Below are positions 34,283 through 42,147 of a stretch of 64,000 nucleotides of DNA, piece by piece. Position 1 is the stretch's first letter, and each line of letters begins with the position of its first letter. Made by a program: the position numbers and the translations under genes. The DNA is from Luteimonas fraxinea (GTDB taxonomy: Bacteria; Pseudomonadota; Gammaproteobacteria; Xanthomonadales; Xanthomonadaceae). Location: positions 1,922,001 to 1,986,000 of the forward strand of contig NZ_CP089507.1 of assembly GCF_021233355.1 (NCBI RefSeq), written 5' to 3'. A model generated the notes under the pieces. It made no database searches, had not been told where the DNA came from, and saw nothing but the letters and a program-made list of their open reading frames with translations.

Positions 34283-35187
34283 GCAATCTTTCTGACCGGA
34301 AAAAGAATGGTTCCAAGTCTAACGATTGAATCTAGCTTCGCTCGCATCGCATCAGCAAACAGGACGCGGCCGCTCAGCACGAGCGCCAAGTCCTCCCCAG
34401 TCATAAGAATTATCCGGGGCGAGTCGCCCGAGTACTTTTGCACCGCCATATCATCAAATCCGTTGGCCGACACGAAGAAGCCCCTCGTGCTCTGCGCCTT
34501 GCCGCGTATCTTCCCATCAAAAATTGACAGGTCAGGTTGCTTTGTGAGCTCTTGCGTCCACTTGACCTCTACGAGGTAGTCAAACTTCTCGTACTTGAAG
34601 TGACCGTCAATTTGCTCGCGACCTGGTGTGCGATACGGCTTCGAGTGTTCAAGCTCACTCAGGTGGAGAAGCTGAAAGAACAGCAGCTCAAGCTTAAACC
34701 CCCGCTGTTGCGGGGTGACATCACTTGCGGTTGTGAGATTAAGAAACTCAGAATTCAAGTCTTCAAGGCGTTTGCCTTGGGCGCGCCGATCAGCGATTGA
34801 CTGTGCGTGGGTGGCTTTTGCTCGCTCGTGCTCTCGCTTCTTGATTTCGGCTTCGATCGGATCGTCACCGATGGCTTGGTGGAACTCTGACAGCAGCCTC
34901 TTAGCTTTTTTTTCGTCGAGCTGGTCCCGATCAATTGGGCCTTTCAGCCGGTAGAAGCCGGATGCAATGGCGTTGACTAGATCGCTGTTACCCACCTGAT
35001 CGAGGTCTTCGAGCACCGCGCGCATCATTGTGTATTTATTGTATGTCTCTCGTGGGTATTTGCGTTGCACAGTCTTTGGAACGCCGCAGCTGTCGAGGAA
35101 GCTATAGAAGCCCGCCCAATACCAAAAGCAAGCTCCGGCGAGCTCCACCATCTTCTCTTTAGCTTCGAAGCTGAGCTTTTTGGCCAT
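34276..35187 (-). CDS. PD-(D/E)xK restriction-endonuclease-like cassette protein
   Basis: A protein of 303 residues from ATG 35187 (MAKKLSF). The C-terminal half shows the Mrr-type nuclease core: RGFKLELLFFQLLHLSELEH, REQIDGHFKYEKFDY and LVEVKWTQE, so D-x(n)-E-x-K. It is followed by GFFVSANGFDD as in Mrr-like enzymes. The N-terminal half is helical and novel (FWYWAGFYSFLDSCGVP). The frame is also open back to 35214, starting inside the preceding attC. Likely an antiviral or mobile-element nuclease; inference. Confidence 0.75.
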   Translation of the reverse strand: MAKKLSFEAKEKMVELAGACFWYWAGFYSFLDSCGVPKTVQRKYPRETYNKYTMMRAVLEDLDQVGNSDLVNAIASGFYRLKGPIDRDQLDEKKAKRLLSEFHQAIGDDPIEAEIKKREHERAKATHAQSIADRRAQGKRLEDLNSEFLNLTTASDVTPQQRGFKLELLFFQLLHLSELEHSKPYRTPGREQIDGHFKYEKFDYLVEVKWTQELTKQPDLSIFDGKIRGKAQSTRGFFVSANGFDDMAVQKYSGDSPRIILMTGEDLALVLSGRVLFADAMRAKLDSIVRLGTILFPVRKIAT

Positions 35188-35210
35188 GGGTCGCCGGATT
35201 GTTTGTTGCA

Positions 35211-35271
35211 ACATAACACCTGAATTAAGCCGACTTGCGAAGCAAGTTCGGCTTGAATGAATTGTTAGAGG
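35211..35271 (-). repeat. attC site 3, after the 218-residue cassette
   Basis: Canonical 61-bp site: CTCTAACAATTCATTC, stem CCGAACTTGC/GCAAGTCGG, TTAATTCAGGTGTTATGT. Confidence 0.92.
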
Positions 35272-35284
35272 TCACAAGCCGTCA

Positions 35285-35941
35285 TCATCGAGGCTTACCT
35301 GTGGTGTCTTGTGCGCCCGGCTCTTCGCTTGGAGTTGTTTCAGGTGTCGGCACAGGTTTAGATGACGCCGGTCTTGGGGTAATCTCAGCGGCAGTAATTC
35401 CTTTTATGATCCTAGTCTCGCCGCTAATGATCTTTGAAATAACTTCGTCGGACGGATTGTTCCGTGAGCTTGTCATTGAAGCCTCCTCAGCATTTGTGGC
35501 TACGAAAACCGCAGTTGAAAAAACAGCCAGTCCAAAAAGCGCTCCGGAAAACCAGTTGAGTCCATTACTTAACTTCAACGGACCATTCTTCTCTTGCAGC
35601 GCGCTTTCATCAGAGTCGAGGTAGTAACGCTTGGCAAGCTTAAGCTGTTTCTGGATCCCAATCTGACTGACAAGGAAGGATGCGACTGTGATAATTATGC
35701 AGAAAACAAACAAGAACCATGATGCGTACAGGACGTAAGGCAAACTCGCCGTGTCGAGCGAAACAAAGTCTTTAAGAAAGCCAAGTGAAAGCGCGAGTGC
35801 TCCGCTTGAGAAGGTAAGTATCGCTTTATCGAAGTTTTCTGCGTTCGAGACTTGACGCTTGAACAGCTCAGTCTTAAGTTCCGAGAAGGTGCGCTCATTG
35901 AACGACCTAAGATCGTCGGCCGGAGCATCCTGATCTGGCAT
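35285..35941 (-). CDS. 218-residue cassette membrane protein
   Basis: Three to four TM segments (FSSGALALSLGFLKDFV, VLYASWFLFVFCIIITVASFLVS, GLNWFSGALFGLAVFSTAVFVA) after a charged N-terminus. The C-terminal 70 residues are Pro/Thr-rich and disordered. AGGAG lies 6 bases before ATG 35941. No family is recognised. Many integron cassettes encode such membrane proteins of unknown role. Confidence 0.7.
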   Translation of the reverse strand: MPDQDAPADDLRSFNERTFSELKTELFKRQVSNAENFDKAILTFSSGALALSLGFLKDFVSLDTASLPYVLYASWFLFVFCIIITVASFLVSQIGIQKQLKLAKRYYLDSDESALQEKNGPLKLSNGLNWFSGALFGLAVFSTAVFVATNAEEASMTSSRNNPSDEVISKIISGETRIIKGITAAEITPRPASSKPVPTPETTPSEEPGAQDTTGKPR

Positions 35942-35957
35942 GAACGTCTCCTGTGAC

Positions 35958-36019
35958 CTCTAACGCTTGAATTAAGTCGACCCGCGAAAGCGGGTTCGGC
36001 TTGAATGAATTGTTAGGCG
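35958..36019 (-). repeat. attC site 2, after the 81-residue cassette
   Basis: Canonical: GCCTAACAATTCATTC, CCGAACCCGCTTTCGCGGGTCGA, TTAATTCAAGCGTTAGAGG. Confidence 0.92.
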
Positions 36020-36033
36020 GCGTGCCTACCAAC

Positions 36034-36279
36034 TCAATCTCCATTGGTGTTCGTTCTTACGTTGAGTTTCCAGCGTATAGCGCCTTGACCGGCTTGGTGC
36101 TGGTGATGGTTCTGCGGGGGGAATGGGTCATCCTTGTTGGATGTAATTTCTCTCTTGCAACCCAGGCAACGGTAAATGCCAGAGACGGGGACGTCATCGC
36201 CCGGGTCGTAAACGGTGGTCCACCAAGTCTTGTTTCCGTCGCTCTGAACCAATACCGAACTGTTGATATGCCACGACAT
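36034..36279 (-). CDS. 81-residue CxxC cassette protein
   Basis: Starting at ATG 36279 (MSWHINSS) with AAGGAGAG upstream. The centre reads DDVPVSGIYRCLGCKREITSNKDDPFPP, a single CxxC knuckle in a small beta domain like the short zinc-ribbon-type proteins common in cassettes. A His/Gln cluster (QNHHQHQ) follows and could add metal ligands. The longer open frame to 36480 overlaps the attC and is not used. Confidence 0.75.
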   Translation of the reverse strand: MSWHINSSVLVQSDGNKTWWTTVYDPGDDVPVSGIYRCLGCKREITSNKDDPFPPQNHHQHQAGQGAIRWKLNVRTNTNGD

Positions 36280-36332
36280 TTCTCTCTCCTTGTAGAAACA
36301 CGAACAACACTGGTTAGGACACTTAGTCAGCC

Positions 36333-36393
36333 GCCTAACGCCTGAATTAAGCCGAGCCGCGAAGCGGGTTCGGCTTGAATGAATTGTTAGCGC
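36333..36393 (-). repeat. attC site 1, after the 159-residue cassette
   Basis: Canonical: GCGCTAACAATTCATTC, CCGAACCCGCTTCGCGGCTCGGC, TTAATTCAGGCGTTAGGC. It meets the stop codon of the 159-residue gene. Confidence 0.92.
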
Positions 36394-36872
36394 TACTTGA
36401 CAAGCGTGCCCCGCATGAGACGTGCAAACACCACTCCAACGCCACTCAAATAAAGCCAAGCAACCAGACCTGCAACACAAATCAGTACGCGGATCAACAA
36501 GTGCTTGCGCTTATGGGCGAAGCGGGCAACAGCACCGCCGACATACCAGCCAAGTAATGCGACTACTGCCGATAGAAAAGCCGCGCCGATAGCGCCAGCC
36601 AAAGCTCCGCCAAGTTCGCGCCCAACCGTGGCACCGGCGATTGCCGCGAATAGTATGGGCAACAACTTTGGTTTAAATGGCTTTGGCGCAAGGTCAACAT
36701 CAAAGCTAGATGGACGAGGAACTGGATCAGCCAAGTCTATGCCGCGTCTCCGGAACTCATCTTCCGCGAGAGGCTTGGCCTCATCGCTAAATAGTCCGTC
36801 TTTCCAACGCTGTATAAGCTGATAATCATCCATTCCGGCGATGGATTTTCCGATTGCATCTAGTGAGTACAT
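36393..36872 (-). CDS. 159-residue cassette membrane protein, first coding cassette
   Basis: ATG 36872 is preferred over GTG 36878, as GGGGAG sits 5 bases before it. The N-terminal 60 residues are charged (YQLIQRWKDGLFSDEAKPLAEDEFRRRGI); the rest has two or three TM segments (GALAGAIGAAFLSAVVALLGWYVGG, LIRVLICVAGLVAWLYLSGVGVV). No family is recognised. Confidence 0.7.
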   Translation of the reverse strand: MYSLDAIGKSIAGMDDYQLIQRWKDGLFSDEAKPLAEDEFRRRGIDLADPVPRPSSFDVDLAPKPFKPKLLPILFAAIAGATVGRELGGALAGAIGAAFLSAVVALLGWYVGGAVARFAHKRKHLLIRVLICVAGLVAWLYLSGVGVVFARLMRGTLVK

Positions 36873-36888
36873 GGACACTCCCCTGTAG

Positions 36889-37039
36889 CGCTAACTAGTA
36901 TTCGACCCCGGATGCGAGGTGTTGCACCAAGTATGGCGCGTCGGCGGGTCTCCTGCCACGCAGCATAATTTCATGAAGATCAGTCGCTTGCGCAGCTCCT
37001 GCCTGTAGCCCTGCGAAACCGAACGCCGCGTTATGCGAC
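36889..37039 (-). repeat. Putative long attC of a non-coding first cassette
   Basis: The inner end GTCGCATAAC (37030-37039) is the complement of GTTATGCGAC at 37073-37082, the rule followed by all the other cassettes, and the outer end AGTTAGCGC begins the next cassette. Between them, TTCG pairs with CGAA near both ends. At about 150 bp it is much longer than the other sites. The implied cassette (36889-37082) has no convincing gene. Confidence 0.45.
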
Positions 37040-37102
37040 ATCCCGATCTCCAGCGCGTTATCAATCGTTTTCGTCGCATAACGCAGGGATCGATCTACGC
37101 GC

Positions 37103-37132
37103 ACAGAAGAAAGGCGGCCCGAGGGCCGCCTT
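37103..37132 (-). terminator. Intrinsic terminator of dcp
   Basis: On the minus strand AAGGCGGCCC-TC-GGGCCGCCTT is followed by TCTTCT. It lies about 40 bp past the dcp stop codon and separates this host gene from the cassette array. Confidence 0.8.
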
Positions 37133-37174
37133 CCTGCATGCTTCAACTCAGTGCAAGCAGCCACGCATCGCGTT

Positions 37175-39331
37175 TCACTTCAACCCACGATGCTCCAACA
37201 ATGGCTCCACACTCGGTTCCTTGCCACGGAACTCGCGATACGCCCCGGCGAGATCCTGCGAATGGCCGATCGACAGGATCTTGTCGCGGAAGATCTGGCC
37301 GTTTTCGCGGGTCAGGCCGCCGTTCTCGCGGAACCACTGGAAGGCGTCGTGGTCGAGAACTTCGGCGCCGAAGTAGGCGTAGTAGCCGGCCGCGTAGCCG
37401 CCGCCCCAGATGTGGCTGAAGTAACTCGTGCGGTAGCGCGGGGGCACGGCGGCGAGGTCGACCTTGTACTGCGTCAACGCCTGCTTCTCGAATGCATCGA
37501 CGTCCTGCTTGGCGTCGCCGGCGGGCAGCGTGTGCCAGGCGAGGTCGAGCAGTGCGGCCGAGAGATATTCGGTGGTCGCGTAGCCCTGGTTGAAGGTGCG
37601 CGCGGTGACGATCTTGTCGACCAGTTCCTGCGGCATGGCTTCGCCGGTCTGGTAGTGCTTGGCGTAGTTGGCGAAGACCTTGGGGTCGAGTGCCCAGTGC
37701 TCGTTGAACTGCGACGGAAACTCGACGAAGTCGCGCGGGGTGTTGGTGCCGGCGACGGACGGGTACTTGGTGTTCGAGAAGAAGCCGTGCAGCGCGTGGC
37801 CGAACTCGTGGAACAGGGTGGTCACGTCGTCGAAGCTCAACAGCGCGGGCTGGCCGGCGGCGGGCTTGGTGAAGTTCTCGACGTTGTAGACGACGGGAAT
37901 CGTGCCGGTCAGGCCGTTCTGTTCGACGAAGTTGCCCATCCACGCGCCGCCCTGCTTGCTGTCGCGCTTGAAGGGGTCGAGATAGAACAGGGCAAGCTGC
38001 TTGCCGTCGGCGTCGAAGATGTCGAACACGCGCACGTCGGGGTGGTAGACGGGGATATCCTTCCGCTCCTTGGCGGTGATGCCATAGAGCTGGTTGGCGG
38101 CGAAGAACACGCCGTCGTTGAGCACGCGGTCGAGCTCGAAGTAGGGCTTGATCTGCGACTCGTCGAGATCGAACTCGGCCTTGCGCACCTGCTCGGCGTA
38201 GAAATCCCAATCCGCGGCGCCGGCGGTGAAGCCGCCGTTCTGTGCATCGACCACGCCCTGGATCTTGGCGAGCTCGGCGCGCGCACGCGCGGTGGCGGCG
38301 GGCACGGTGTCGGTGAGCAGTTTCAGCGCGGCTTCCGGGGTCTTCGCCATCTGGTCGGCGATGCTGTAGGCGGCGTAGTTCGGGAAGCCGAGCAGCTGCG
38401 CCTTCTGCGCGCGCAGTTCGGCGAGGCGCTGGATGGTGGCGCGGGTGTCGTTGGCGTCGCCGTGTTCGGCGCGACCGGTGGACGCGGCGAGCACGCGCTC
38501 ACGCAGGGCACGGTTCTTCAGCGAGGCGAGCACCGGCTGCTGCGTGGTGTTCTGCAGGCTCAGCAGCCACTGGCCTTCTTTACCGGCGGCCTTGGCGGCA
38601 TCGGCAGCGGCAGCGATCGCGCCTTCATCCAGACCGTCGAGTTCGGCGACATCGGTTACGAACACGCCACCCGCGTTGCCGGCTGCGAGCAGCTTGTTGC
38701 CGAACGCCGTCGACAGCGAGCTTTCCTCGATGTTGAGCTTGCGCAGCAGCGGCTTGCCGTCTTCGCGCTCCGACAGCTGCGCGCCGGCGCGCACGAAGGA
38801 CTCCTGGTAATGCTCGACCAGACGCTTCTGCTGCGGATCGGTCAGCGACTCACGCGCTTCGTAGATGGTTTCGACGCGGGCAAACAGCGCGGGGTCGAGA
38901 TAGATCGCGTCGCTGTGCTCGGCGAGCTTCGGCGCCAGCGCTTCCTCGGCGGTCTGCAGCGCCGGGTTGGTATTGGCGCCGGTGAGCATGAAGAACACAT
39001 TGGTCGCGCGGGTCAGCAGTTCGCCGCTGCGCTCCATGGCTTCGATGGTGTTCTCGAAGGTGGGCGCTTCGGGGTTGTCGGCGATCGCGCGGATCTCGGC
39101 CAGGTGCTGCTTCATGCCTTCTTCGATGGCCGGCTGGTAGTCGGCATCTTTCAGCTTGTCGAAGGGCGGGGCCTGGAACGGCAGCGCGCTGGCGGTGAAC
39201 AGGGCGTTCTCGGTAGGCGCGGCGGTGGCGGCGGTATCGGTAGCGGGCATCGTGGGCTCGGCAGGGGTGCGGTCGCCGCAGGCGGACAGCGCCAGCGCGA
39301 TCGCGGAAGACAGGAGCAACGTACGCAACAT
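37175..39331 (-). CDS. dcp: Peptidyl-dipeptidase Dcp, M3 metallopeptidase lipoprotein
   Basis: A 718-residue zinc peptidase that removes C-terminal dipeptides. The signal peptide ends ALALSACGD, a lipobox, so it is envelope-anchored rather than cytosolic as in E. coli. The active site is LFHEFGHALHGFFSNT (HExxH) with the downstream Glu in RDFVEFPSQFNEHW. Length fits the family. Just before the cassette array; transcription ends at the hairpin 37103-37132. Confidence 0.95.
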   Translation of the reverse strand: MLRTLLLSSAIALALSACGDRTPAEPTMPATDTAATAAPTENALFTASALPFQAPPFDKLKDADYQPAIEEGMKQHLAEIRAIADNPEAPTFENTIEAMERSGELLTRATNVFFMLTGANTNPALQTAEEALAPKLAEHSDAIYLDPALFARVETIYEARESLTDPQQKRLVEHYQESFVRAGAQLSEREDGKPLLRKLNIEESSLSTAFGNKLLAAGNAGGVFVTDVAELDGLDEGAIAAAADAAKAAGKEGQWLLSLQNTTQQPVLASLKNRALRERVLAASTGRAEHGDANDTRATIQRLAELRAQKAQLLGFPNYAAYSIADQMAKTPEAALKLLTDTVPAATARARAELAKIQGVVDAQNGGFTAGAADWDFYAEQVRKAEFDLDESQIKPYFELDRVLNDGVFFAANQLYGITAKERKDIPVYHPDVRVFDIFDADGKQLALFYLDPFKRDSKQGGAWMGNFVEQNGLTGTIPVVYNVENFTKPAAGQPALLSFDDVTTLFHEFGHALHGFFSNTKYPSVAGTNTPRDFVEFPSQFNEHWALDPKVFANYAKHYQTGEAMPQELVDKIVTARTFNQGYATTEYLSAALLDLAWHTLPAGDAKQDVDAFEKQALTQYKVDLAAVPPRYRTSYFSHIWGGGYAAGYYAYFGAEVLDHDAFQWFRENGGLTRENGQIFRDKILSIGHSQDLAGAYREFRGKEPSVEPLLEHRGLK

Positions 39332-39579
39332 GGGAGGGAACTCCGGAAAGACAACGCAGGGATGACGTCGGTCGCGCTGGGCGCGGCCCGCCAGCCGCGC
39401 AGCGTGCGCCTGTCGCGGGCGCTTGGGTATGTGCCGTTGGTTGGCCGATTCAGCTTTTGGTGCGGGAGGGCGCGGCGCGGCCGGTACGGTTCTGCAGCCT
39501 CGGGGCCGACATCGCGCACGCGGCTCCCGCTCACGGGCATCGACGCGTTACGCACCGCACGCCCCGTGCCGATGCCCGG

Positions 39580-40188
39580 TCAGACGGTGCCGCGGTTCTT
39601 GCCCATCCAAGGCGCATACCAGTTGCGGATCATCGCCATGTCGGCGTCGGCATCGTCGCTGGGCTGGAACATCGGGCCGAAGCCGATGACCTTGTCGGGG
39701 TAATGGAAATACAGCGTCTGGATCGGCACGTTGGCGGCCTTGGCGATCTTCCAGAAACCGGTCTTCCAGCGTTCGACACGCTTGCGCGTGCCCTCGGGCG
39801 CGAGGCCGTACCAGAAGGCGTCATTGCCATTGATCGCGGCGGCGGCCTGTTCGATGACGCGCGAGGCGCGGCTGCGATCGACCGGAATCACGCCGAGCGC
39901 GCGCAGTGCCCAGCCGAGTACCGGAATGCGGAACAGCGAATCCTTGCCGAGCACGCGGATGTCGAGGCCCAGCGCGGCCTTGGCGGCGAAGCCCCAGACG
40001 CCGTCCCAGTTGGACGAGTGCGGCGCGCCGATCAGCACCAGGCGCGGGACGTCGGGCAATTCACCGACGACGCGCCAGCCACCGACACGCAGGATGCTGC
40101 GGCCGATCCAGCGTGCGAGGCAGCTGGGCCTGACACGCGGAGCGCGCGGTGGCACGGGAACCAGGAACGGATACTTCGAAGTACTCAT
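39580..40188 (-). CDS. Lysophospholipid (1-acylglycerol-3-phosphate) acyltransferase-like protein
   Basis: A 202-residue PlsC-family enzyme. Motif I is APHSSNWDGV (HxxxxD), followed by FRIPVLGWALRALGVIPVDRS and motif III GLAPEGTRKRVERWKTGFWKIA. It resembles the short, glycerophospholipid-type acyltransferases of Proteobacteria rather than full PlsC, and may lack the last motif. It acts at the inner membrane. Confidence 0.88.
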   Translation of the reverse strand: MSTSKYPFLVPVPPRAPRVRPSCLARWIGRSILRVGGWRVVGELPDVPRLVLIGAPHSSNWDGVWGFAAKAALGLDIRVLGKDSLFRIPVLGWALRALGVIPVDRSRASRVIEQAAAAINGNDAFWYGLAPEGTRKRVERWKTGFWKIAKAANVPIQTLYFHYPDKVIGFGPMFQPSDDADADMAMIRNWYAPWMGKNRGTV

Positions 40189-40220
40189 GCGTCCTCGGCG
40201 CAGGGCCTACTGTGACGGGA

Positions 40221-40631
40221 TCAATCCCAGTCGCGCGTGGCACGACCGCGCTTGATGGTACTGCGTTCGCGTTTGGCCCCCAGCCGCCGCTCCTTGGAGC
40301 CGCGCGTGGGTTTCGTCGCCACGCGCGCCTTGGGCACTTCGTAACCGAAAGCGACGAACGCCGCGAGGCGTTCGCGCGCGTCTTCGCGGTTGCGGTCCTG
40401 GGTGCGGAAGCGTTGTGCGTTGATCACCAGCACGCCGGCTTCGGTGATGCGCCGGTCGCGGCGTGCCAGCAACCGCGTGCGGACGTGTTCGGGCAGCGAC
40501 GGCGAACCGGCGATGTCGAAACGCAGCTCGACCGCGGTCGACACCTTGTTGACGTTCTGGCCACCGGGACCGCTCGCGCGCACGAAACGCTCGACGAGTT
40601 CGTCTTCTGGAATGGCGGGCGGCGTGGACAT
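40221..40631 (-). CDS. arfB: Alternative ribosome-rescue factor ArfB (YaeJ)
   Basis: A 136-residue class I release-factor homologue. The catalytic RASGPGGQNVNKVST (GGQ) loop lies at residues 18-32. The C-terminal tail is basic (KPTRGSKERRLGAKRERSTIKRGR), as needed to enter the empty mRNA channel of stalled ribosomes. It lacks the codon-recognition domain of RF1/2. ATG 40631 is chosen over longer frames with low-complexity N-termini. Confidence 0.93.
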   Translation of the reverse strand: MSTPPAIPEDELVERFVRASGPGGQNVNKVSTAVELRFDIAGSPSLPEHVRTRLLARRDRRITEAGVLVINAQRFRTQDRNREDARERLAAFVAFGYEVPKARVATKPTRGSKERRLGAKRERSTIKRGRATRDWD

Positions 40632-40721
40632 CGGCGGCGATTGTAGACGCTGACATGCGACGGCCCCACCGCATGCGATGGGGCCGAAGGGTTTGTGGTG
40701 TTTCGATGCCTGCTGGTCGAG

Positions 40722-40877
40722 CCCTCCCCTGCGTCGCGGGGGAGGGTTGGGAGGGGGCGAACTGTCCGGCTGCGAACGAATGGCGATGCTGATGGACCGA
40801 CGCATCGCGCGATAGAACTTCATTCGAGATCTGATGGGTCGCCCCCATCCCAGCCTTCCCCCGCACGCGGGGGAAGG
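40722..40877. repeat. Two GC-hairpin repeat blocks (CCCTCCCC/GGGGAGGG)
   Basis: Blocks at 40722-40757 and 40842-40877 are inverted relative to each other and share GGTTGGGAGGGGGC / GCCCCCATCCCAGCC tails. They fill the gap between arfB and the next minus gene, which has no other content. Confidence 0.65.
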
Positions 40878-40887
40878 GGCAGCAAGG

Positions 40888-41958
40888 TCAAACGCGCGGC
40901 GTGGTGCTGCGCGTGTGCACGACGGTGTCTTCGCGCAGACGGGTGCGGCTGCCCAGCAGGCCGGCACCGGCGCTGGCGGCGGCGCCCAGCAGCAGGGCGA
41001 AGAACGCCCACAGGGCCGAACGCGCGATCGCGCCGGCAGCCTTGTCGGCCTGTTCGCGGGCCTTGGCCTCGAACTCGGTCATCTGCTGACGGGCTTCTTC
41101 GACGCGGGTTTCCAGCGCGGCCAGACGCTCGTTGGCGGTGCGACGGGTCTCCTCGAAGCGCGCGATCAGACGGTCGGCTTCGGTCTCGGCTTCGGCGCGG
41201 GTCATGTCGGTGTTCTCGACCAGTGCGTTGACGACGGCCTCGCGATCGACGTCCTTGCCGACGGCCTCGACGCGCGTGCGCAGGGCAGCGGTCAGTTCGT
41301 CGGTGATCGCGGAGAACTCGTTCGGGTTGCTGGCCAGACGGCGGACCGCACGGCCGGCGTCATCGCGTGCGCCTTCGAGCTGCGAACGCAGGTACTCGGG
41401 CTGCAGCGATTCGGCGCCGGTGTCGCGCAGCACGTCGGCGACGTTCTGCTCGATGCGCTCGCCGTCGAGCTCGGTGTCGATGTCGAGTTCCGCGCCGATG
41501 CGCTCGGCCACGCCGCCCAGACCACTGGCGGCGCCGCCTGCTGCGGAACCTGCGGCGGAGGCCACGCTGCCGGCGGCCGAGAACACGCCGCCGATGGCGC
41601 TGCCGGCCAGACGCGCGGTGCCGCCGATCGCCATGCTCGCGAGCACGGCCGCGAAGATCAGCGAGGTCGCCCACACGAGGAAACCGTGCGCCATGCCGCT
41701 GCGACCGGCCAGACGACCGGCGACGAAACCACCGGCGGCGAGCGCGATCAGCAGCGTGATCGCAGAGCCGATCCCGAACGCGGCGCCGACGCCATCGAGC
41801 GGATCGGACGACATCGGATCGGCGACGCCGAAACCGAGTGCGGTGGTGAGCAGCGACAGCAGGATCGACACGGCGAGCACGGTGACGACGCCCCCGATGA
41901 TGCTGCCCCAGGACGCACGACGTGCGTCGTAGTGTTCGGCGGTTGCGACAAGGGTCAT
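40888..41958 (-). CDS. Membrane protein with Ala/Gly-rich helices (YrzE-like)
   Basis: A 356-residue protein. Two TM segments at the N-terminus (IIGGVVTVLAVSILLSLLTTALGFGV, ALAAGGFVAGRLAGRSG), one or two more around 90-120, a long charged coiled region (residues 150-300, with EARQQMTEFEAKAREQADKA), and a last TM (ALWAFFALLLGAAASAGAGLLG). The layout is like membrane-stress or PhnA-type YrzE proteins. Function unknown. Confidence 0.65.
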   Translation of the reverse strand: MTLVATAEHYDARRASWGSIIGGVVTVLAVSILLSLLTTALGFGVADPMSSDPLDGVGAAFGIGSAITLLIALAAGGFVAGRLAGRSGMAHGFLVWATSLIFAAVLASMAIGGTARLAGSAIGGVFSAAGSVASAAGSAAGGAASGLGGVAERIGAELDIDTELDGERIEQNVADVLRDTGAESLQPEYLRSQLEGARDDAGRAVRRLASNPNEFSAITDELTAALRTRVEAVGKDVDREAVVNALVENTDMTRAEAETEADRLIARFEETRRTANERLAALETRVEEARQQMTEFEAKAREQADKAAGAIARSALWAFFALLLGAAASAGAGLLGSRTRLREDTVVHTRSTTPRV

Positions 41959-42120
41959 GAGGGCATTGCTCGGTGATGGGGCGGCGATTCTTTCCGGCGT
42001 GGGATGAGGTTTCCGTGAGCGCGTTGCGGTTGGCTGAAGCGTTCAGGGGGAGGTGGCTGCGGTGCGGGGTGGATCACCGCAGGTGACCTCGCCGCAACTG
42101 CAATCGTGAGCGTGTTTTTG

Positions 42121-42147
42121 AGCCCTCCCGTTTTACGGGGGAGGGCT
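42121..42147. terminator. Hairpin after the pseudouridine synthase
   Basis: AGCCCTCCC-GTTTTACG-GGGGAGGGCT directly follows the stop codon of the minus-strand gene (42148). It has a strong stem but only a weak A/T tail (CAAAAACACG), so it may be a weak terminator or REP-type element. Confidence 0.5.

Larger units (their letters stand above)
31604..37084 (-). mobile_element. Integron gene-cassette array without integrase (CALIN)
   Basis: Eight minus-strand cassettes are delimited by attC sites with the core CAAGCCG..CGCTTCGCG..CGGCTTAATTC. In each, the first bases of the cassette (e.g. GTTATGT) are the complement of the inner end of its own attC (ACATAAC), as integron chemistry requires. A ninth, non-coding unit may head the array. 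Base composition is visibly lower in GC than the flanks. No tyrosine-recombinase gene lies on either side; dcp and its terminator bound the proximal edge. Confidence 0.92.

Noticed and set aside
36895..37164. An 89-residue minus-strand frame between dcp and the first cassette
   Set aside because: It runs through the dcp terminator and the putative long attC, has no clear ribosome-binding site and matches no family I know. A gene remnant is possible.
36873..37175. An integron integrase gene (intI) at the head of the array
   Set aside because: Searched on both strands: no frame of adequate length and no tyrosine-recombinase motif between the first cassette and dcp, nor at the other end of the array.
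40661..40686. Hairpin CGGCCCCA..TGGGGCCG upstream of arfB as a terminator
   Set aside because: There is no T tract on either strand, and it lies upstream of arfB rather than after a gene. It could be a leader structure, but nothing else supports a function.
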